This document shows, piece by piece, positions 16,565 to 23,415 of a stretch of DNA of 40,240 nucleotides. How positions within the stretch are numbered: the stretch's first letter is position 1; every line of letters begins with the position of its first letter. A program made the position numbers and the translations under genes. Source of the DNA: Pseudomonadota bacterium (GTDB taxonomy: Bacteria; Pseudomonadota; Gammaproteobacteria; Acidithiobacillales; Acidithiobacillaceae); NCBI GenBank assembly GCA_021821885.1, contig JAKARO010000016.1:1-40240 (forward strand), read 5' to 3'. Under the pieces are notes generated by a model. That model was not told the origin of the DNA, did not search any database, and saw only the letters and a program-made list of their open reading frames with translations.

Positions 16565-18362
16565 TTCCACACTCCTTCTCTACCATGGCTTCCGCTTCGG
16601 CCACGAGATCTTGCAGGTAATCCAGTGCTTCATGCCAGATCTGGGGATCTTCCAGCCGGACTCCAGTCAGACCCACCACTTCAGCAGGCGATCTGGCGCC
16701 ACCAAGACCCAGCATTTCACGATATCCAGACACAAAAGCCGCACCATCCCTGCGATATTTCCGGATCAGGGCGAAGGTCAGCAGCTCACCAAAAGCATAA
16801 GCATATACATAGCCTGGGGAACCAATGAAATGGGGAATGTAGCTCCACCACCACCGGTAGCCCGGTGTCAGGGCTATAGAATCCGCGAACTGTTCCTCTT
16901 GGGTTCGCATCCAGAATTCTGCCAGCCGGTCCCTGCTGAGCTCTCCTTCTTCACGGCGGGCCTGATGTATGGCTGCCTCAAAACGGTGCATGGCGATCTG
17001 CCGAAAAACGGTCGCGCAGGTATCCTCAATCTTGCCACAGAGCAGGGCAAGCTGGCCCCGCGGATCCGTCTCCTCCCGCATCAGCCGCTCAAAAGTAAGC
17101 ATTTCCCCAAATACCGACGCCGTTTCTGCTGTTGTCAGGGGCGTATCGGCATTCAGAAAACCCTGTTTCCTGGCAAGATACTGGTGGATTCCGTGACCCA
17201 GTTCATGGGCCACGGTCATTACATCCCTCACCGTGCCCGTATAATTGACCAGCAGATAGGGATGGGCATCCGGTGTCACAGGATGGGCAAACGCCCCCCC
17301 CCGCTTGCCTACCGATAGAGCCGCATCAATCCATCCCTCACGGAAAAAGCGCCTGCCAATCTCTGCAAGTTCGGGAGAAAAATCCTCCAGCGCTGCCAGA
17401 ACAATCCGGGTGCATTCCTCCCAGGAGTACCGCCTTGCCGTGCCGGGAAGAGGGGCATAACGGTCGTAGTCATGCAGCGGGGACACGCCAAGCAGCCGGG
17501 CCTTGAGCCGGTAGTAACGGGCAACCAGGCCATATCTGGAAACGACGGCTTCCTCAAGCGCCTCTACCATGCTATCAGAAATTTCGTTCGCCAGATTGCG
17601 CTCGGAGAGCCAATGGGGATAGTTGCGCAGCCGGTCATCCAGGGCCTTGTCGGCGAGCACGGCATTGAAGCAGAAAGTCAGGGTATGAAGCCGGGATTCA
17701 AGCCCACAAGTCATGGACGCCGCAGCCGCACGCCGGACTTCTCTGTCCGGATCGGAAAGCCTGGTCAGCACCTCCTGTTCAGTCAGCGTTTTTCCCCCCA
17801 GGGAAAAACGCAGCTCCGTCAGGGTCTCATCAAAGAGGCGTTCCCAGAGGCCGCGCCCGGTCACTCTTTTCTCTGCCAGGATCTGCTCTTCACCCTCTGA
17901 ACGAAGATGCTGTCCAAACAGGCGCCAGCGGCGCAACAGATGGGCCCAGGGAGCCAGTTCCAGACCATCCAGCAGTGCGGCCACATGGCTTTCCTCCAGA
18001 TGGTTCAAGGTGATCTCAAAAAAAACCAGCCGGTTTTCAATGGCAGTCGCCTGTTCCTGGAAATGCTGCATGGCTGCCCCACGGAGAGGGTCATCCGAAT
18101 GGGTGACATAGCTCAGATAGCGGTAGCTGCCCACCCTCGAAAGGCACTGGCGGATTTCCTGGAGGGCCAGCATGGCCTCTGCCATTCCTCTGCCATCCAG
18201 ATGCGCAAGACCCGGACGGTACTTTGCGGAAAACTGTTCTGCAGCGGAGGCAGCCCACTGCATGTCAGCATCCAGGGCGGGATCATCCTCCCCGCGATAC
18301 AGATCTTCCAGACGCCAGCGAACATCTTCGGCACCAGTATATTGCCCCGGATCATTTTCCAT
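16548..18362 (-). CDS. pepF: Oligoendopeptidase F family metallopeptidase (M3)
   Basis: A zinc peptidase that degrades short peptides, probably in the cytoplasm. The 604-residue length is typical of M3B enzymes. The zinc motif HELGH is at about residues 385-389 (VMTVAHELGHGIHQYLA). The third ligand is in TAETASVFGEMLTFE about 25 residues later, and a C-terminal helix carries the substrate-binding region around SPGYVYAYAFGELL. Two ATGs are adjacent (18365 and 18362); the second has better spacing from GGAGG. Translation is coupled to the upstream DUF1841 gene, whose TGA lies between the two ATGs. Its exact substrate cannot be read from sequence. Confidence 0.95.
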   Translation of the reverse strand: MENDPGQYTGAEDVRWRLEDLYRGEDDPALDADMQWAASAAEQFSAKYRPGLAHLDGRGMAEAMLALQEIRQCLSRVGSYRYLSYVTHSDDPLRGAAMQHFQEQATAIENRLVFFEITLNHLEESHVAALLDGLELAPWAHLLRRWRLFGQHLRSEGEEQILAEKRVTGRGLWERLFDETLTELRFSLGGKTLTEQEVLTRLSDPDREVRRAAAASMTCGLESRLHTLTFCFNAVLADKALDDRLRNYPHWLSERNLANEISDSMVEALEEAVVSRYGLVARYYRLKARLLGVSPLHDYDRYAPLPGTARRYSWEECTRIVLAALEDFSPELAEIGRRFFREGWIDAALSVGKRGGAFAHPVTPDAHPYLLVNYTGTVRDVMTVAHELGHGIHQYLARKQGFLNADTPLTTAETASVFGEMLTFERLMREETDPRGQLALLCGKIEDTCATVFRQIAMHRFEAAIHQARREEGELSRDRLAEFWMRTQEEQFADSIALTPGYRWWWSYIPHFIGSPGYVYAYAFGELLTFALIRKYRRDGAAFVSGYREMLGLGGARSPAEVVGLTGVRLEDPQIWHEALDYLQDLVAEAEAMVEKECGNASGT

Positions 18363-18820
18363 CATCTCTCCTCCCCATTTTCTCCATTCCCCGCCAACCG
18401 CCTGACACAGGGCAGGAGTTCCTGGATTCGCAGCGTCCGGCTGTCCCGCTGCGCCTGCCAGAGCATCTCTCCCAGGCATTCCAGAAAAACATGATCCACT
18501 GCATGGGCATCCATGCGGGCCCGCAGTCTCTGGTACTCCGGCAAGATACCAGGGGGAGACCCAGACGCCAAGAGCTCCAGGAGCGCTACATGCAGGCTCA
18601 TATGGGCGAAAGGGTTGGTATCCCCTGTTTCGGGAAAAAACTCTGCTGTCAGTGCCCGCTCCTCGTCGCCAAGCAAGGTCTGGTACTCAGGATGGTCCAG
18701 AATAACACTGACGATTCTTTCCTCCAGCCCTTCCAGCGGCCGGCCTTCACGATAGCGGCGCCAGCAGTCAAGGAAAATCTGACGATAGGTTTCCCTCCTG
18801 GTTCCATAAAGCATATTCAT
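18362..18820 (-). CDS. DUF1841 family protein
   Basis: A 152-residue helical protein matching DUF1841. It shows MLYGTRRETYRQIFLDCWRRY at the start, then EERIVSVILDHPEYQTLL, the PFAHMSLHVALLELL block, and near the end DAHAVDHVFLECLGEMLWQAQR. The family is widespread in beta- and gammaproteobacteria and its function is unknown; the conserved His residues in HMSLH and DH could bind a metal. The frame opens further upstream, but the family begins at the M-N-M-L-Y-G segment, so ATG 18820 is chosen (18814 is possible). It is the first gene of a minus-strand group continuing into pepF, fumC and the DAHP synthase. Confidence 0.88.
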   Translation of the reverse strand: MNMLYGTRRETYRQIFLDCWRRYREGRPLEGLEERIVSVILDHPEYQTLLGDEERALTAEFFPETGDTNPFAHMSLHVALLELLASGSPPGILPEYQRLRARMDAHAVDHVFLECLGEMLWQAQRDSRTLRIQELLPCVRRLAGNGENGEER

Positions 18821-19039
18821 TACCCATTCTATCCGGAATCTCCGATGATACGGCCCCACCAGAGACAATAAAATGCTGCTGCCTCCTACCCTCTATCCGG
18901 AGCATTCCCTGAACCATGGGTGGCCCCGGAAGATAGGAAACATGCGGTTTCTATGCTATTTTAGGAGAATCTTCTTGTCCTGGATCCCAGACCGGAATGG
19001 TCTTGTTACGGCATTATTGTTAGCGGGAGATGACACGTC

Positions 19040-20734
19040 ATGGCCAACGGAAACACACCGTCTGCAGATACCGTTGTTACCCTTACCTCCAGGCAGTGGG
19101 AAGGACTAGGCAAGGTCGGCGATGCTGCGCTGCAGGTACAGAATCTTCTGCAGATGTTCCAGGACATTCTCAACGAACTGCCCAATGCCATTGATACGGA
19201 CAGGCTTCTGGCAAAATACGAGCCCCATCTCAATGCCCTCCGTGAAACCGCGGGTGCCCTCCAGTCCATGCTGTCCATGGAAGGGGGGACGGAACGCCTG
19301 AAATCATTCCTTGACAATATGCGCGATGCCCAGCTCGACAAAACCATTAGCGAGCTCCTGACGATTCTGAACAATCTCCAGAAGTCCGGCTTTTTCAGTT
19401 CGCTAGCCACTTTTAGTGGAGAGTTCCACTGTCCTGCCCTGGGTGGATCTCCGGAAGAAATGGTAGAAAAGCTGCGGAATGCCAGTACCAGCCTGCAGTA
19501 TTATCTTGACAGCGCCCGCCAGGGCATCCGGGCTATCAGCACAGTTGCCAGCCAGATGGAGCTTCCCGAGCGGCTGGACGAAATCCAGGAAATGGCCATC
19601 CAGTGGCTGCAGCTGGCGGGGCGGGTCCAGCGCCTGGTGCAGGGAGATGCTCCTACGCTTCGTGCCCGGCTGGAAGAGCTTCTTGAGACGGCGGAAGTCC
19701 TCGGGGGCCAGATGGGCGTAGCCGTGGGTACACTGAAAGATACAGCTCCCGAACTCCTGGCGCACGCTGATATCAGTGGCACTCTGGGTACGGTAAGCAC
19801 CGCTGGCCGCCGCTGGATGCATGTGGTGCTGCGCATCAAGACACTTGCACAGGGCGGTTCGGAGAATCTGGCTGCCCGGGCAGAGACGCTGCTCGACCAG
19901 ATCGAAAAAGTGGCCGCCCAGGCAAAAAATGCCGAATTTTTCCTGCAGGCAGGGAAAGATGGCCTGTCTGCGGCCCGCGATCTTGTAGCCGATCTGGATC
20001 TTCCGGAAAAACTGGATCAGTTTGCCGAAGAGGCCGACAACTGGCTCAGGATCGCCCTCCGCGCCAAAAAACTGGCACAGGGCAAGTCCGGGAATCTTTC
20101 AGACCGGATCAATTACCTCCTGGATAGCGCCGAATCTGTAGCTGAATCTTTGGGCGCCACTATTCGCTCCCTGGAAAAGCAGGGAATTGATATCCGGGAA
20201 ATTCTTTCTCCCAAAGGGGAGCTGGGCATTGCCATGGGAACAGGCGCAGACCTGATTGCAGAACTATGGCGGGATGGCACTTTCCGGCAGATCGGAAGCA
20301 GTATCGGCCAAGGTGCCATGGCCTGGGTGGAAATTGCCCAGATCGGCGGCAAGGCACTCCAGGGCAGCGCTCCCAGCATCACCGTCCGTATTAAGGATCT
20401 TGTCCAGGGACTGCATGACGCCAGGCTCACGGACATGCTTCCTGAACTGCTGGCTTTTGCCGGGAAAATGCAACAGTCGGGCATACTGCACAAGGCCAGC
20501 CTGGCTCTTGACCGCCTGCTGCCGCTCATGCCCTCCGATGCCGAATTCGCCAGCGGACTGGACAAGGCCGTGCTGGCGCTCCAGAAAACCGGGATAGAAA
20601 TGAAGAGCGGACCCACCCCTACTGGAGGCGGGATTTTCGGACTGCTCCGGATTTTCTTCGCAAGGGATACCCAGTATGTACTCCGCTACGCAGTCCGTTT
20701 TGCCAGCCTTTTCCTGCAGGCGCTAAGGCAGTAG
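19040..20734 (+). CDS. Four-repeat helical protein of unknown function
   Basis: A 564-residue, almost entirely helical protein with no signal peptide and one Cys. Four copies of a repeat share exact spacing W-x11-QG-x7-R: W189/Q201/R210, W259/Q271/R280, W335/Q347/R356 and W429/Q441/R450. Two copies begin LPERLD or LPEKLD. Between copies are Leu/Ala-rich helices with an AExLLxxAE flavour. Segments near 100-122 and 463-485 (ELLTILNNLQKSGF, MLPELLAFAGKMQQSGIL) recall DUF1641, but I cannot assign it. The C-terminal 36 residues (GIFGLLRIFFARDTQYVLRY...) form a hydrophobic/basic helix that could bind membrane. The start has a GGGAGA site. It is a single gene, divergent from DUF1841. Confidence 0.85.
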   Translation: MANGNTPSADTVVTLTSRQWEGLGKVGDAALQVQNLLQMFQDILNELPNAIDTDRLLAKYEPHLNALRETAGALQSMLSMEGGTERLKSFLDNMRDAQLDKTISELLTILNNLQKSGFFSSLATFSGEFHCPALGGSPEEMVEKLRNASTSLQYYLDSARQGIRAISTVASQMELPERLDEIQEMAIQWLQLAGRVQRLVQGDAPTLRARLEELLETAEVLGGQMGVAVGTLKDTAPELLAHADISGTLGTVSTAGRRWMHVVLRIKTLAQGGSENLAARAETLLDQIEKVAAQAKNAEFFLQAGKDGLSAARDLVADLDLPEKLDQFAEEADNWLRIALRAKKLAQGKSGNLSDRINYLLDSAESVAESLGATIRSLEKQGIDIREILSPKGELGIAMGTGADLIAELWRDGTFRQIGSSIGQGAMAWVEIAQIGGKALQGSAPSITVRIKDLVQGLHDARLTDMLPELLAFAGKMQQSGILHKASLALDRLLPLMPSDAEFASGLDKAVLALQKTGIEMKSGPTPTGGGIFGLLRIFFARDTQYVLRYAVRFASLFLQALRQ

Positions 20735-20814
20735 TTCCCTTCTAGGTGCCCATGGGTGAATTTGGTTTCCCATAGCCAGCACAAATGAGGGGGTGGCAGA
20801 AGAATATGCCCCCC

Positions 20815-20845
20815 ATAAGAGAAAAGTCCGGGACGCGCCCGGACT
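20815..20845 (-). terminator. Rho-independent terminator after the basic secreted protein
   Basis: An 8-bp perfect stem (AGTCCGGG and CCCGGACT, with a 5-nt loop) at 20825-20845 is followed on the minus strand by a T-rich run (TTTTCTCTTA). It lies 34 bp past the stop of the 74-residue gene. On the plus strand no T run follows, so it is directed at the minus-strand gene. Confidence 0.75.
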
Positions 20846-20878
20846 CCCCTACTCCACAGCCAGGGAACAGAAGGCTTA

Positions 20879-21103
20879 CTAGGCTGCCTTGTGCTCCGGC
20901 TTTCTGACTTCTTTCTTCATGGTCATTTTGTGCCTGACCACCCTGTGACGGGCGGCCATTCTGTGCACAGGGGCCTTATGCTCAATCCTTTTTTCCACTT
21001 TGTGTTCCACCTTCTTTTCCACCTTCTTGGGAGCCTCTGCAGCAAATGCAGCGGAAGCGGTCAGAAAAGAGAGGGCAGCAGTCAGGGCAACGATCTTCTT
21101 CAT
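20879..21103 (-). CDS. Secreted Lys/Arg/His-rich protein, Asr-like
   Basis: A 74-residue precursor. Residues 1-22 are a clear Sec signal peptide ending AFAA. The mature part, about 52 residues, contains 12 Lys, 6 Arg, 6 His and 7 Glu, with no Asp, Cys or aromatic residue. It opens with a tandem four-residue repeat of the form VEKK/VEHK/VEKR/IEHK. The composition and layout resemble the E. coli acid-shock protein Asr, a disordered periplasmic basic protein needed for acid survival; true homology cannot be shown from so simple a sequence. It is a single gene with its own extended -10 promoter and terminator. A role in periplasmic acid tolerance is inference. Confidence 0.8.
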   Translation of the reverse strand: MKKIVALTAALSFLTASAAFAAEAPKKVEKKVEHKVEKRIEHKAPVHRMAARHRVVRHKMTMKKEVRKPEHKAA

Positions 21104-21122
21104 AAAATCACTCCATCAGGAA

Positions 21123-21131
21123 ATTATAACA
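21123..21131 (-). promoter_or_regulatory. Extended -10 promoter of the Asr-like gene
   Basis: On the minus strand TG-T-TATAAT is a perfect extended -10 element (TG at 21131-21130, TATAAT at 21128-21123). No good -35 box lies 17 bp away, which is usual for extended -10 promoters. Transcription would start near 21116, giving a very short leader of about 13 nt that begins at the ribosome-binding site GATGGAG. A positive regulator binding upstream is possible. Confidence 0.55.
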
Positions 21132-21257
21132 TATCCGATTGTCACGGACTCATTGTGTACAGCAATCATGCCTAAGCATAACCCATGCCAGAAATAAAAT
21201 TCCTTATTAAACATTTTGTTATAGAAATATTTGAGGGACTGATGAAGTGAAGAACCG

Positions 21258-21323
21258 TCTGGCGTCGCCAGAATTCCGGGATGCCACCCCTACAGACCCG
21301 GATCAACATCCTGGTCTGTAGGG
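21258..21323. other. Two hairpins in the 412-bp gap between the Asr-like gene and yggX
   Basis: The first is TCTGGC-GTC-GCCAGA at 21258-21272. The second is a perfect 11-bp inverted repeat, CCCTACAGACC and GGTCTGTAGGG, at 21288-21323 with a 14-nt loop. Neither is followed by a proper T run on either strand. They lie downstream of yggX and upstream of the Asr-like gene, so they could stabilise the yggX mRNA 3' end, act in regulation, or belong to an unannotated RNA. The rest of the gap (21324-21515) shows nothing I can support. Confidence 0.5.
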
Positions 21324-21515
21324 CAGAAAAATGGACCTGAAGATTTTCTTGATAATTTTCTGGTGGTTAAGATTTCAAGGAGATTCCCCCAAGGGGGAAA
21401 ACGGCCATATACCCAAGACCCGCGCCGTGACTCCATGACGACGCAATCTCCAAAAAAGATAGATAACCATTGAATAATAAAAAGAATCGGAGTCGCCTGA
21501 AGGCAACAGCCGTTT

Positions 21516-21791
21516 TCAGTCCTTTTCCTGTGGTACGTATCCTTCAGGGGCCTGCCCTCCCTCTCCGAAAAAGAAGGATTCCATCTGTTTTTCCAGAAAG
21601 GATCGGGACTTCGGATCAATGGGAGACAGACGGTATTCGTTGATAAGCATAGTCTGGTGCCGAAGCCATTCCTGCCAGCCCTCTTTGGATACCTCCTGAT
21701 AGATACGGGCACCCAGCGCGCCTGGATATGGAGGACGGTCCAGTCCCTCTGCCTCACGTCCCAGCCTGGTACAGTGCACCATTCGTGTCAT
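21516..21791 (-). CDS. yggX: YggX family Fe(II)-trafficking / oxidative damage protection protein
   Basis: A small cytoplasmic protein linked to protection of Fe-S clusters and iron handling. The 91-residue product starts [24 protein letters not shown]. It has the family's single Cys at position 7, the segment [30 protein letters not shown], and a C-terminal [14 protein letters not shown], all diagnostic of YggX. GGAGA lies just upstream of ATG 21791. It follows mutY with a gap of about 140 bp, the same order as mutY-yggX in E. coli. MutY carries a [4Fe-4S] cluster, so the pairing is functionally sensible. Confidence 0.95.
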   Translation of the reverse strand: MTRMVHCTRLGREAEGLDRPPYPGALGARIYQEVSKEGWQEWLRHQTMLINEYRLSPIDPKSRSFLEKQMESFFFGEGGQAPEGYVPQEKD

Positions 21792-21930
21792 GTTTCTTTC
21801 TCCGGTTTCCTTTAAAGACGCGAAAAGTGTATCCCATCCGTCGGATTATCCCCAACTAGAATCCTTCTGCTCCCGCCCGGAAAATACATAACGCGGCTCT
21901 GGCAACCGCCTTGCAGCGACAGGAGAAAAA

Positions 21931-23016
21931 TCAGCAAAGCTCTTCAAGAATACGGCGGATGGGACTTGGCAGGCCGAGACCGAGGGCATCGCCCGGTGCC
22001 CAAAGCTGTCCGTGGGACAGAGCGTCCGGAACCTGCTGCATCGCTGGCAGAAAAGCCGGGAGGGTAGCGAATTCCAGGATGAAATGGCTAAAAACATGCT
22101 GCCGGAAAGAAAGAATTTCGCCTGCACGCAGAACCGCGCCGAAACGGCTCGCAGCCAGGGCTGCACCTTCTGCCAGATCCTCCGGGCCAGGGAGAGAGGT
22201 TTCCTCGTACACAAGAGGCAGGCACCATAGCCCTCCCCAAACCCCCTGTTCAGGCCGCCGTTCCAGAAAAACTTTCCCGCTGCCGTCTAGGGCCAGCAAG
22301 AAAAGCCCGAACCGTTTCGGTCTGGGGCGTTTTCCTGAACCACCAGACACTTGCGGAGAAGCCTCTCCGGTTACAGCCGGACTTCCCCGGCATACTCCCA
22401 TAAGGGGACAGTTAGTGCACCGTGGCCGCTTGGAGAGACAGACAAGGGAGCCCAAGTCCTGGATAGCCTGATTGTATTCATGTGCTGGATCTGGTGTTTC
22501 CTGCTCTGCCAGACGCCAGAGGGTTTTTTCCTGGGCGGGGGCACGTGGATTTCCCTGCAGTCCATGTACCCGGAGCAACACGCGCCTTGCATTGGCATCC
22601 AGAATGGCTTGGGACTGACCGTAGGCGCTGTCCAGCACGGCAGCTGCAGTGCTGCGTCCAACGCCTGGCAGGAGCATGGCCTCTTCCAAGGTGTCGGGAA
22701 AAAGCCCATTCCAGTCTGCAGCAACCAGCTTTGCGGTCCTGTGGGCATTTCGCGCACGGGCATAGTATCCGAGGCCGCTCCAAAGGGCGAGGACATCATC
22801 CAGATTGGCACTGGCAAGACTTTCCCAGCCCGGAAACTTTTCCAGAAAACGCGGGTAATAATCCAGGGCCGTTTCCACACGGGTCTGCTGCAGCATGATT
22901 TCAGCAAGCCAGAGAGCATAGGCGTCCACGGTATGCCGCCACGGCAGGTGATGACGGCCATTGTCGGCATACCAGGGCAAAAGCCGGGCAGCCATTGAAT
23001 TCGGATCTACCGGCAT
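21931..23016 (-). CDS. mutY: Adenine DNA glycosylase MutY
   Basis: MutY removes adenine mispaired with 8-oxoguanine. The 361-residue product has catalytic E39 (LAEIMLQQTRVETA) and D140 (AILDANARRVL). The helix-hairpin-helix is LLPGVGRSTAAAVL. The [4Fe-4S] cluster is held by C193-x6-C200-x2-C203-x5-C209. The C-terminal half is a Nudix-like domain that recognises 8-oxoG; it includes GLFLLALDGSGKVFLERRPEQGVWGGLWCLP and an FSHFILEF segment with the conserved FxHF-type His. ATG 23016 is used; ATG 22995 is an alternative. It is followed by yggX. Confidence 0.97.
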   Translation of the reverse strand: MPVDPNSMAARLLPWYADNGRHHLPWRHTVDAYALWLAEIMLQQTRVETALDYYPRFLEKFPGWESLASANLDDVLALWSGLGYYARARNAHRTAKLVAADWNGLFPDTLEEAMLLPGVGRSTAAAVLDSAYGQSQAILDANARRVLLRVHGLQGNPRAPAQEKTLWRLAEQETPDPAHEYNQAIQDLGSLVCLSKRPRCTNCPLMGVCRGSPAVTGEASPQVSGGSGKRPRPKRFGLFLLALDGSGKVFLERRPEQGVWGGLWCLPLVYEETSLPGPEDLAEGAALAASRFGAVLRAGEILSFRQHVFSHFILEFATLPAFLPAMQQVPDALSHGQLWAPGDALGLGLPSPIRRILEELC

Positions 23017-23096
23017 GGCGTCGGACTAGTGCAGCCTGGTCCGCACCCGGCCGCGCCACGCCGGCCATTTCCCGGTACGGATGGCGCCAGGGCTTA

Positions 23097-23216
23097 TTAA
23101 CGCCATCCGGGAATATCGGCAATCCGGGCGAAACGAACACACCCCGCGCACATCACGTCGTGCTTCCCCAACCGGAAAAGACCAGACACCACCCCCTGGA
23201 TCTGCGGAACAACCAT
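23097..23216 (-). CDS. Possible 39-residue small protein upstream of mutY
   Basis: ATG 23216 lies 5 nt after a strong ribosome-binding site (AGGAAGAGG). It opens a 39-codon ORF beginning MVVPQIQGVV and containing a CAGC pair followed by VRFARIADIPGWR. It ends 80 bp before mutY on the same strand. I do not recognise it. The good ribosome-binding site argues for translation, perhaps as a leader peptide, but the length is short enough to be chance. The rest of the gap 23017-23415 holds only the plus-strand terminator noted separately. Confidence 0.25.
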   Translation of the reverse strand: MVVPQIQGVVSGLFRLGKHDVMCAGCVRFARIADIPGWR

Positions 23217-23320
23217 GTAATCCTCTTCCTGTAAATTTCCCTGCTGTAACCCCAGGCCGCCAGACAGTTTTTGGGCGGGACCACTGGAATAAGACCCGGT
23301 CCCTGGCCGGCCGCCAAAGC

Positions 23321-23345
23321 ACGGGGCAGGCAATGCCCGTTTTTT
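23321..23345 (+). terminator. Orphan plus-strand rho-independent terminator
   Basis: ACGGGGCA-GGCAA-TGCCCGT forms a stem with one bulged G and is followed by TTTTTT. A second T-rich stretch follows at 23352-23358. All annotated genes around it (ptsI, mutY) are on the minus strand, so it terminates no visible protein-coding transcript. It may end a small plus-strand RNA made from within 23020-23320. Confidence 0.5.
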
Positions 23346-23415
23346 GCATTCGTTTTTTCGGCAAGTTCCGCAGGCCCATTCTTTCCTGAAATCCGCCTGC
23401 CTGTATTAACACGTC

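Noticed and set aside
18869-19039. A promoter between DUF1841 and the four-repeat gene
   Set aside because: One must exist, but no pair of boxes with acceptable spacing stood out.
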